Of a DNA stretch of 64,000 bases, positions 37,501 through 42,523 are shown piece after piece (the first letter of the stretch is position 1; each line of letters begins with the position of its first letter). Position numbers and translations under genes: made by a program. The stretch is from Mucilaginibacter ginsenosidivorax. Lineage in GTDB: Bacteria > Bacteroidota > Bacteroidia > Sphingobacteriales > Sphingobacteriaceae. The notes beneath the pieces were generated by a model, which was not told the origin of the DNA, did not search any database, and worked only from the letters and a program-made list of their open reading frames with translations. Location: contig NZ_CP042437.1 of assembly GCF_007971525.1 (NCBI RefSeq), positions 1,240,001 through 1,304,000 on the forward strand, read 5' to 3'.

Positions 37501-37578
37501 AAGCCGGGTGTTTACGTAGTTGAGCTAAAAGATAAAGGCGGCAATTCATTAGGAAAAGCCAAGTTCATGAAAAAATAA
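31507..37578 (+). CDS. giant multidomain T9SS surface protein, paralogue 3
   Basis: 2023 residues. Signal peptide (YIFLIVLTLPAIQLLAQ). The domain order, from sequence patterns, is: NHL-type propeller repeats (about 60-295: VDGSGNIYVS, FDASNNAYVAD, DAYGNIYVAD); putative Ig domain (about 305-355: LPAGLSFSTTTGQITGTP); Ig-like (360-440); LamG/concanavalin-like lectin (450-650: NGNSTQY-type core, DGNWHHVIVTV, LDDIAVY); Ig-like (660-720); PKD (730-808: FTWDFGGGTP, TKTITLTVTN); DUF2341-like (815-930); second LamG (940-1170: AVYHFSEG, DEVRISNVAKSADWIK); TWTGTASTDPTAATNW module (about 1188); shared C-terminal module from about 1370; T9SS type A domain (about 1940-2023). Such a design fits a surface adhesin or glycan-binding scaffold; no catalytic domain was seen. 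Start TTG 31507 followed by AAA. The tiny partner gene is 14 bp downstream. Confidence 0.87.
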   Translation: MKRLYIFLIVLTLPAIQLLAQTAPGITYSPSTNVYTVGTTITTLSPTTSGGAVSPANYGAVSTFVSANSAYSVFIDGSNNVFTTDFNNGYVYKYNSAGTNTLFINTPYFQTSEVAVDGSGNIYVSCYLNNVVLKYSSTGTLLNTITGFSSPLGIAFDASNNAYVADSGSGKIIKIAAGTAATSTFLSGFTSAYGIIIDASGNTYVSQQTQNNVIKVANGSTTKTTFATGFNGPRHLGEDAYGNIYVADYGNNAIKRISSTGTVTSILSTGLNSPRQAAFDSNGNLFEADYGTNTIKESLATSYSISATLPAGLSFSTTTGQITGTPTATSASTNYTITAYNTGGSGSTVVNITVNSGPPSVTNGSACGAGAVTLTASGGFPSGGTYNWYAASSGGTALQSTTSATYTPTIVTTKTFYVSYTTGGIETSRTPVTATIYPEVSSPYSGAMLSYPFEGNANDVSGNSNNGTLQASPTLTTDRYGAANTAYNFNGSTQYVSTAKSYVNPSTFTISLWFNTTVPGGRLFGFGANATGLNFQYDRHIYMNSAGQLYFGIWVGSYATINTTTSYSDGNWHHVIVTVGSSGSFLYVDGSLQASDATMTTPENTTGYWRIGYDNLGIWPSAPANPYFTGKLDDIAVYSRVLTSAEITASNDINQIGAYAPVCAGSALTIYAPTITGATYTWTDPSGATKTGQNPTFASAVAGTYSLTVTGGPGGCSSTATYTPTLLTAVSSAFTATSPVFGSGTSTITYTGTDPATSTFTWDFGGGTPATGTGSGPFSVTWSTTGTKTITLTVTNTAGCSSTSTQTVVYSAALAGYGFSKPIVLNTSSITGGISSTLTNFPALVYIQDDALKTGNACGDKVQFPSGNGGGLAAGTNYDFAFTLAGSTTELNYQIDTYDQVNGILLAWVRITSLTSTNTSLTFYFGSATPTHTAAFATSTWSSDYLAVYHFSEGSATATVLDATSNGRNLTQSNTTISNDEIHVAAGIPVVGGGYSFNGTSSKIIQSAGTNPDITGKFTLSAWVLYNGTNTSDNKIISDELNYGHGYKISVKSGKIETETRTTANPVPGNLLQTGAVSSGTWTYIQGEFDGTKFINFVNGTASATTVTGYAPEAGNVISLGVDYLSTTSATNFYNGYMDEVRISNVAKSADWIKAEYYNQSNPTTFTNYSGSVSAYPTNASALTGALVYTWTGTASTDPTAATNWDIGQAPVFNSKTSFVVPVVATGNYPALTADEGIYGLTIANGASLNLNGHILSVGCNIYNNTTTGGTGILNASNMASSINWNGSLAAQSYTGTNNTNTAVLGNMTVNNSASGTITIKSGPVDVYNLLTMTQGNLVIDNASNGLLTLKSTASQSAAVAVIPAACKITGQVAVERFLTGGNSLSNRGYRVLSSPVNQTSATIASTNTFAMNYMGSHTYNGVTYAGAMTAGLNGSTNGFTISNANPTIYLYKEPLKIDNKTFTSGKHIGVNNIYTSGGNSVIDLTDGTTTKAVPIGNGFIMYFVGPSSRTSGSTSITPADATMSATGYLNQQGFTVNLWYTPAGGANKLSNSATALPGYNLVGNPYASTIDLSKVLADNASAATGIDNIYILSAKNSPNQTYTVYTAAGTSAPTGTGGQGYALSGEGFMVHVKSSAGNNGVLTFSESEKAPSVQLTGTSLIMAGPQKPVLASNGGLNMGLSFNALSPNSVQRDSLTGLYMKMEKDSLTYDYCGIYFGQKWGANFQDGDARDLDGAGPQVYMSSLSADGIRSAVKHFPDYRKGLKIKLYADGKTNGMYTLRMEGIRNIDTNNYKITLLDHFKKDSTDIGRYKSYAFNVLKSDTNTFGANRFELSIQQLPGARYQLATFTAQKATDGVLVTWRTYNEGSNYFFTLEKQQSNGTDFSPVYQTQSDGGTIYKYTDKTPNTGNNVYRLKQVDLFGNITYSAPVSVYYDNSGNASLFSLYPNPTVEKINVNVTYGKTNTAASTYKLTIYDVTGMMVLQKTADSSAFSENVSQFKPGVYVVELKDKGGNSLGKAKFMKK

Positions 37579-37592
37579 TATAATTAAAACTG

Positions 37593-37814
37593 ATGAAGAT
37601 TTGTGCGCACAGGCTGAATACCAAAACGGTAACTACCCTACTTTTATTAACAATACCCCTTATTAGCAATGCCCAGGGCGAATTGCCATGCAATGATGCC
37701 GACCCATTTAACTCGGCCTGCCCGTTGGATACCTGGGTGGTTGTATTGGTTATTGCAACCGGCATTTTTGCCGTTATGCATTTGCGCCGTAAACAAAAAT
37801 CCCTTCGGGCTTAA
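37593..37814 (+). CDS. tiny signal-peptide/membrane-tail protein, partner of paralogue 3
   Basis: 73 residues, clearly paralogous to the protein at 30824: signal peptide ending ISNA, exposed part QGELPCNDADPFNSACPLD (identical in both), W, membrane helix (VVVLVIATGIFAVMHL), basic tail RRKQK. The spacing to the giant gene upstream is again 14 bp, and the sequence around the start (ATGAAGATTTGT) is conserved. If the signal peptide is removed, only about 20 residues are outside the membrane, so a structural, anchoring or sorting role is more likely than catalysis. The gene's end overlaps the terminator. Confidence 0.77.
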   Translation: MKICAHRLNTKTVTTLLLLTIPLISNAQGELPCNDADPFNSACPLDTWVVVLVIATGIFAVMHLRRKQKSLRA

Positions 37815-37835
37815 GACCCAAAGGGATTTTTTAAT
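37797..37835. terminator. terminator overlapping the end of the tiny gene
   Basis: Stem AAATCCCTT-CGGGC ... GACCC-AAAGGGATTT followed by TTTT; the stop codon TAA (37812-37814) lies in the loop. It can work for both the giant/tiny operon and the DUF4136 gene facing it. Confidence 0.75.
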
Positions 37836-37866
37836 TTATTGCTTGCAGGTGAAATAAATTTTTGTG

Positions 37867-38523
37867 TCAGGCTTTTTTGGTATCTAAAACAACCGGTGCG
37901 TGGCCGGTGTAATTAAGGTTAAGTTGCTGTAAAATACCGCTAACCACCTTTGGTAATTCTTTTAAAGTTGTTTTGGGGTTGTGTAATTCGCCAACGCCAA
38001 AGCCGCGCCACACCAGTTGCCTGGTATTACGGTCGATAATATCGATGATCAAAGTACCCTCTTTATACGGCACACGGGCAACAACGCCGCCGCCGTAGTA
38101 AGGATATCCCCAACCGTAGCCAAAGCCACCGTAGCCGTAAAACGGACGGTATCCCCAGCCAAAACCACCCCAGCCCCAGCCAGAGTAAAGCGTACCGTAA
38201 TAAGCGGGGTAAAATTCATTTTTTACGCCCCTACCTGTTACTGTTGAATAGCTTACCAGCAAATCCGGATCGGTTTCCTGTAGTTTTAGCCCTTTGGCTG
38301 TTAATGCCTCGATGGTAGTTTCTTTAACCTTCTCGTCGGCAATTTCCTTTTTTACTACGCCACCTGCCTTGTTTGGCTGCGCATCGGGCGGCAACCAGGC
38401 AAAAGTACGGTAGGCAGTAAGATTTGTTTTGTTTTTTGCTGCGGTGTAATAGTTGTAACTGCTGCAAGCAGACAGGGCAGATACCAGCAACAATACCAGT
38501 CCTGTGTTAATAATTGTTTTCAT
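37867..38523 (-). CDS. DUF4136 lipoprotein with Gly/Tyr/Trp-rich insert
   Basis: A 218-residue outer-membrane or periplasmic lipoprotein: signal peptide with lipobox LSAC at residue 20, then the DUF4136 pattern (YRTFAWLPPD; DPDLLVSYSTV; GTLIIDIIDRNTRQLVWRGFG). Between residues about 107 and 147 sits an insert almost entirely of G, W, Y and F (for example GWGWGGFGWGYRPF), common in this family but extreme here. Function is unknown; family members are often linked to envelope stress. The gene faces the giant-protein operon and shares its terminator. Confidence 0.85.
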   Translation of the reverse strand: MKTIINTGLVLLLVSALSACSSYNYYTAAKNKTNLTAYRTFAWLPPDAQPNKAGGVVKKEIADEKVKETTIEALTAKGLKLQETDPDLLVSYSTVTGRGVKNEFYPAYYGTLYSGWGWGGFGWGYRPFYGYGGFGYGWGYPYYGGGVVARVPYKEGTLIIDIIDRNTRQLVWRGFGVGELHNPKTTLKELPKVVSGILQQLNLNYTGHAPVVLDTKKA

Positions 38524-38585
38524 GACAAAATGCTCCCTTATATTTACTGTTAGACAATGGAGAAACGAAAGGTTTAATTTAAATA

Positions 38586-39155
38586 TTATTTATTTAAATT
38601 AACTAACTGCGCGTACAATTTCTCGGTAGGTAAACCCACTACATTGGTGTAAGAGCCGCTTATCTTTTCGATACCGATAAGCCCAATCCGCTCCTGTATG
38701 CCGTATGAGCCGGCTTTATCAAGCGGGTTATATTGAGCAACATAGCTGCTTATTTCATCCAAAGTAAGCTTTCGGAAAAACACTTCAGATACATCAAAAA
38801 ACACATTGTATTTATGCTTATACAGCAGGCAAACGCCGGTAATAACTTTGTGAACCTTGCCCGATAGCATTTGCAGCATCTCCACAGCATGCGCCGGGGT
38901 TTCGGGCTTGCCTAAAATTAATCCATCAACACAAACAATGGTATCGGCGGTTAGCATCACTTCGTCCCCTACAGTTTCGTCAAAGGCTTCGGCTTTTTTA
39001 CGGGCTATATAAACGGCAACCTCCTGCGGCGTTAAACCTTCTGGGTAACTTTCATCCACATCCTTCAGCACCACTTCAAATTCCATATCCATCAAACGCA
39101 AAAGCTCCTGCCTGCGCGGCGATTTTGATGCAAGAATGATTTTGGGAATATTCAT
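38586..39155 (-). CDS. maf: Maf-family nucleotide pyrophosphatase
   Basis: Hydrolyses non-canonical or modified nucleoside triphosphates (dTTP/UTP-type Maf) to monophosphates, a house-cleaning role; once described as septum-formation inhibitor. 189 residues from ATG 39155. The N-terminal phosphate-binding motif ILASKSPRRQELL is intact, as are ADTIVCVDG and the C-terminal SYGIQERIGL and VGLPTEKL. The frame is open nine codons further up, but MNIPKIILASKSPRR is the usual start. kdsC lies 99 bp upstream in the same direction, a neighbourhood common in Bacteroidota. Confidence 0.92.
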   Translation of the reverse strand: MNIPKIILASKSPRRQELLRLMDMEFEVVLKDVDESYPEGLTPQEVAVYIARKKAEAFDETVGDEVMLTADTIVCVDGLILGKPETPAHAVEMLQMLSGKVHKVITGVCLLYKHKYNVFFDVSEVFFRKLTLDEISSYVAQYNPLDKAGSYGIQERIGLIGIEKISGSYTNVVGLPTEKLYAQLVNLNK

Positions 39156-39224
39156 TTTGGATGAAGGATTTATGGATAACATGACTTGTATATGAAGTAC
39201 TTTCAGACAAAGGATAGAAGACTT

Positions 39225-39253
39225 TTGACTTTTAATTTTGACTTTTGACTTAA
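39225..39253. repeat. imperfect GACTTTT heptamer repeat
   Basis: About four imperfect copies of GACTTTT between maf and kdsC. Another member of the family of short-word repeats seen in gaps throughout this window. Confidence 0.5.
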
Positions 39254-39254
39254 G

Positions 39255-39776
39255 TTACCAGCTATAAGCCTCTTCGCTCATCCACCTGTCCTGTACTTTA
39301 AGCACTTTTTCAATAATGTCTCGGGCACAGCCTTTACCACCGCCATATGGCGATACGTAGGCGCTTACGGCTTTTATTTCTTCAACCGCATCGGCAGGGC
39401 AAACGGGTAGGCCGGCAAGTTTCATTACCTCCAAATCGGGGATATCATCGCCCATGTATAATACATTGGTAGCTATAATAGCTTTCTCTTCCAGGTAAAT
39501 TTTGAAGCGCTGCGATTTGGTATGCGTACCCATATAAACATCATTAATACCCAGGCTGTTTAAGCGGTAAATGGCGCTTTTTGAACGACTGCCCGATATG
39601 GCGCAAACATTATACCCGCATTTTACAGCAAGCTGCAAAGCATAACCATCTTTAATATTAAAGGCACGGCTTTGCTCACCGCTATCCGTCACAAAAACAG
39701 AGCCATCGGTAAGCACACCGTCAACATCAAAAATAAACGTGGTTATATCTTTTAATTTATTCAGGAACGATTCCAT
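39255..39776 (-). CDS. kdsC: KdsC-type HAD phosphatase (KDO-8-phosphate phosphatase)
   Basis: Removes phosphate from 3-deoxy-D-manno-octulosonate-8-phosphate in the KDO branch of lipopolysaccharide synthesis. 173 residues, a capless HAD enzyme of the family's usual length. HAD motifs: FIFDVDGVLTDG (nucleophile Asp), AISGS, and YMGDDIPDLEVM; the tail KGCARDIIEKVL supports KdsC over other HADs. It forms the tetramer-building C0 type. It lies upstream of maf and downstream of iscX. Confidence 0.9.
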   Translation of the reverse strand: MESFLNKLKDITTFIFDVDGVLTDGSVFVTDSGEQSRAFNIKDGYALQLAVKCGYNVCAISGSRSKSAIYRLNSLGINDVYMGTHTKSQRFKIYLEEKAIIATNVLYMGDDIPDLEVMKLAGLPVCPADAVEEIKAVSAYVSPYGGGKGCARDIIEKVLKVQDRWMSEEAYSW

Positions 39777-39780
39777 CTAT

Positions 39781-39888
39781 TATGATTACACTGATTTAGG
39801 TGATTACACCGATTAGATTGATTGTTGAATTGTAAACTGATTACTGATAAAAACATATAACCACTCACAACTCTCTACTCACAACTCT
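39781..39888. repeat. short-word repeats between kdsC and iscX
   Basis: TGATTACACTGATT / TGATTACACCGATT words (39784-39830), then ACTCACAACTC words (39861-39888) identical to the unit of the 10741 tandem array. No coding content. Confidence 0.5.
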
Positions 39889-40131
39889 TTATTGGTTATC
39901 CCGCCATTCATATACCCAGGCCGATTGAATTTGTTCCAGGTGGCCCTCATTTGATTCTTCGCGTTTACCGGCAAAATTAGGCAGGCTTAATACCCACTCC
40001 AGCAACTCGGTAAAGCGAATGCGGTATATTTTCGATTCGCCAAAATCATCGCCAAACTTTTCGTAAAGCTCCATGGCAATGTCTTCGTAATCGTTCCAGT
40101 GAATGGGTAAGGCAAATTTATTATCGCTCAT
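39889..40131 (-). CDS. iscX: IscX-like Fe-S assembly regulator
   Basis: An 80-residue acidic protein matching E. coli IscX (YfhJ): W-x-D-x-x-x-I-A near the start (IHWNDYEDIAMELYEKF), RFTELLEWVLSLPNF in the middle, SNEGHLEQIQSAWVYEW at the end. IscX binds IscS and iron and modulates iron-sulfur cluster assembly. Its position right after a 2Fe-2S ferredoxin reproduces the fdx-iscX order of the isc operon, although iscS, iscU and hscA are not in the window. Confidence 0.85.
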   Translation of the reverse strand: MSDNKFALPIHWNDYEDIAMELYEKFGDDFGESKIYRIRFTELLEWVLSLPNFAGKREESNEGHLEQIQSAWVYEWRDNQ

Positions 40132-40139
40132 CTTTAGTT

Positions 40140-40235
40140 GGTTGTACGTAATACGTTTTACGTGGTACGTTTTTTAATCTGGTTATAATTTAAAAGCAGG
40201 CTACGTACAACGTATAACGTCCCACGTAAAACCTC
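40140..40235. repeat. ACGT-word inverted repeats between fdx and iscX
   Basis: Reiterated TACGT / ACGTA words (TTGTACGT, TACGTTTTACGTGGTACG) followed after about 30 bp by CGTACAACGTATAACG and CCCACGTAAAAC, roughly the reverse complement. They can fold as a long imperfect hairpin separating the two cistrons. Confidence 0.55.
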
Positions 40236-40251
40236 CCAAACTGCAAAGTCC

Positions 40252-40584
40252 TTAGTGCCCCATAAATGCCGATTGATCAGGAATGGTAACTTCTATATCA
40301 CCATCAATGATCACACACTGGCATCCCAGGCGCGATGTTATACGCGGGTTTACAGCCCTGTCTATAAAATCTTCTTCTTTGTCAGATATTTCCTGGATGT
40401 TATCCATCCCTTTGTTTACGTAAACATGGCAGGTGCTGCATCCGCAAACGCCACCGCAATTGTGCTGTAGTTCAATGCCGTTCTCCAGGCATACGTCCAA
40501 AACAGATTCTCCCTCGGCTATTGGCAGCTCAACGGTGTCGTGCCCCTTTTCCTCGAAATTTATCTTTACTTTAAAAATGTTCAT
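40252..40584 (-). CDS. fdx: 2Fe-2S ferredoxin, adrenodoxin/Isc type
   Basis: A 110-residue electron carrier. Cluster ligands are seen in CGGVCGCSTC (the CxxxxxCxxC pattern) plus the last Cys in LGCQCVI. EEDFIDRAVNPRITSRLGCQ and the C-terminal VTIPDQS are typical of the adrenodoxin-like ferredoxin that supplies electrons to iron-sulfur cluster assembly. The DUF2520 gene is 19 bp upstream; iscX follows, separated by a repeat. Confidence 0.92.
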   Translation of the reverse strand: MNIFKVKINFEEKGHDTVELPIAEGESVLDVCLENGIELQHNCGGVCGCSTCHVYVNKGMDNIQEISDKEEDFIDRAVNPRITSRLGCQCVIIDGDIEVTIPDQSAFMGH

Positions 40585-40603
40585 TTAGGCAAAAGTAACA
40601 AAA

Positions 40604-41386
40604 TTACTTATCCTCATGCTCACCATTGTTGTTTTTGATAATACCCTGACTTAATAACGTGTACATTGCCTGCAAATGCGGTTGCCCTTCAAGCATTTGC
40701 AGGTGCGCGGCCATAGTAGTTTGGTCGTTACGTACCGCGGGGCCGGTTTGCACACTGGCCGGGAGTTGCTGTTGTACCTTTTGGGCCGTCTCTAAAATCA
40801 AGGGTCTCAGCAAATTAAAGTCAATATCGTAGCCCGCAAGCAGTTGCCGGGCCACACCATATAAATAATTGGGGAAATTACAGGCAAATACCGCCGCAAG
40901 GTGCAATATTTTGCGGCCGGCCGAGTTAATGCTATAAATGCTGTTGCTAACTGCGGCCGCAAGTTCCTTAATATCAGCATATATACTATCATTTGCGGCT
41001 TCAATACACAAGGGAACGGTTAAAAAATCAACTTCGCGGGTTTTGCTAAACGTTTGCAGGGGATAAAGCACACCTGCATTGTTAGTATAGTCCAATAAAA
41101 CATCAAGGCTGGTTGAGCCTGATGTATGTACTATTAATTTTTGATGTACAGCTAACGCTTCGGCAATTTGGGCAATAGCATCGTCCTTTACCGAAATAAT
41201 AAAAATATCGGTTTCGGAACTGATCTCATTAAGCTGGTTTGTGGCGGCAGCGCCAACATGGTAAGCCAACAGGGCGGCATTGTGCATATTAGGACTATAA
41301 ACCTGTACAATGCGGTGGCCGGCATTTTTAAATGCCGCTGCCATATGGGTTGCTACGTTACCCGATCCGATAAATGTTAAGCGCAT
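40604..41386 (-). CDS. Rossmann-fold and DUF2520 protein
   Basis: A 260-residue protein. An N-terminal NAD(P)-binding Rossmann domain (FIGSGNVATHMAAAFKNAGH, about 3-25) resembles ProC and F420-dependent oxidoreductases. The C-terminal helical DUF2520 domain contains HLAAVFACNFPNYLYG (about residue 160) and GPAVRNDQTTMAAHL (about 228). Substrate unknown. In Bacteroidota this gene is commonly next to kdsC and maf, as here, with fdx and iscX between them. Confidence 0.85.
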   Translation of the reverse strand: MRLTFIGSGNVATHMAAAFKNAGHRIVQVYSPNMHNAALLAYHVGAAATNQLNEISSETDIFIISVKDDAIAQIAEALAVHQKLIVHTSGSTSLDVLLDYTNNAGVLYPLQTFSKTREVDFLTVPLCIEAANDSIYADIKELAAAVSNSIYSINSAGRKILHLAAVFACNFPNYLYGVARQLLAGYDIDFNLLRPLILETAQKVQQQLPASVQTGPAVRNDQTTMAAHLQMLEGQPHLQAMYTLLSQGIIKNNNGEHEDK

Positions 41387-41391
41387 ATAAA

Positions 41392-41427
41392 TTTTACATT
41401 TAATGTAAAAATCGGTTAACTACCGAT
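41392..41427. promoter_or_regulatory. two adjacent palindromes in a divergent promoter region
   Basis: TTTTACATT-T-AATGTAAAA (41392-41410, perfect 9-bp arms) immediately followed by ATCGGT-N5-ACCGAT (41411-41427, perfect 6-bp arms). They fill nearly half of the 82-bp gap between the divergent DUF2520 and alpha/beta hydrolase genes, so they are candidate operators. Confidence 0.45.
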
Positions 41428-41468
41428 TAAATATTTGTGTATTTTAGTAATCATCATCCTAATACCTC

Positions 41469-42395
41469 ATGAAAATACTCAAAGCAAGCATAATAATTAT
41501 AATATTCCTGGTCGGTGCGGCTACTTTAATACTATATGGTTTTTATAAATATAATAATAAAGAGAAAAAAATACTAACCAATACCGAACGTAAAAACATT
41601 GCCGGCAGTTTTATTAAATTAAGCCAGGGCGTTACTCATTACGAGTTAAAAGGCCCCGAAAATGGCGAAGTTATTGTACTTGTACACGGCTTCAGCGTGC
41701 CATATTATATATGGGATGGCACTTATGAATATCTTATTAGCAAAGGCTATAAAGTATTACGATATGACACCTACGGCAGGGGCTATTCTGACAGGCCCGA
41801 GGTTACTTATAATAAAGAACTTTACACCAATCAGCTGCTGGAACTGATAAGCCAGCTAAAGTTACAGGCCGGCAAAGTAAACCTTGCAGGCGTATCATTC
41901 GGCGGTAAAATTGTAACCGACTTCACCTGCCAGCATCCTGATATAGTGAACAAAGTTATACTTATTGACCCGGTATACGAACAGCAACGGCCAAAAGCGC
42001 CTAAATATTTGGCTATGTATAACGAAGCTGTAAACTCCGACGAGCGGGCAGCCGGGCAGGTTACCGACTTTAAGTATCCTAAACAGCATCCCGGCTGGAA
42101 AAAGCTTTACCTGCCACAAATGCAATACAAGGGCTTCAGAAATGCCCTGGTTTCAACCCTTTACGATTACGAAAAACAAGGCCGTGAAAGCTACGTTTGC
42201 CTCAATGGTGCCAATAAACAGGTATTGCTTATATGGGGCAAAGATGATAAAACCGTACCCTTCGTTTACAGCGATACCATACGCAGCATTTTGAAAGTAA
42301 ACTTTTTCCCGGTAACAGATGCGGCGCATTTGCCTTTTTTAGAAAAACCCGATTTGGTAAACCCCAAAATTGTCTCGTTTTTAAAACAGGGGTAA
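41469..42395 (+). CDS. membrane-anchored alpha/beta hydrolase
   Basis: A 308-residue serine hydrolase with an N-terminal membrane anchor (residues 5-27: KASIIIIIFLVGAATLILYG). Features of the fold: oxyanion strand VLVHGFSVP, nucleophile elbow GVSFGG (Ser about residue 143), Asp in IWGKDDKTVPF and His in DAAHLPFLEKP. The absence of a cleavage site suggests it stays in the inner membrane facing the periplasm. Esterase, lipase or lactonase activity are all possible. Divergent from the DUF2520 gene. Confidence 0.85.
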   Translation: MKILKASIIIIIFLVGAATLILYGFYKYNNKEKKILTNTERKNIAGSFIKLSQGVTHYELKGPENGEVIVLVHGFSVPYYIWDGTYEYLISKGYKVLRYDTYGRGYSDRPEVTYNKELYTNQLLELISQLKLQAGKVNLAGVSFGGKIVTDFTCQHPDIVNKVILIDPVYEQQRPKAPKYLAMYNEAVNSDERAAGQVTDFKYPKQHPGWKKLYLPQMQYKGFRNALVSTLYDYEKQGRESYVCLNGANKQVLLIWGKDDKTVPFVYSDTIRSILKVNFFPVTDAAHLPFLEKPDLVNPKIVSFLKQG

Positions 42396-42459
42396 GGATT
42401 GTTGAGCACAGATGCAATAGGTTTGATATTACAAGACCCGCGATGGCGGTAAGATATAA

Positions 42460-42506
42460 AATTAAAAGGCCGGCTTCAATATTGAAAACCGGTCTTTTAA
42501 TTTTTA
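42460..42506. terminator. bidirectional terminator between convergent genes
   Basis: Stem AATTAAAAG(G)CCGG with CCGG(T)CTTTTAATT, loop of about 14 nt, followed by TTTTT. It serves the alpha/beta hydrolase gene and the GH43 gene. Confidence 0.8.
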
Positions 42507-42523
42507 TCATTGAAGCATAATCG

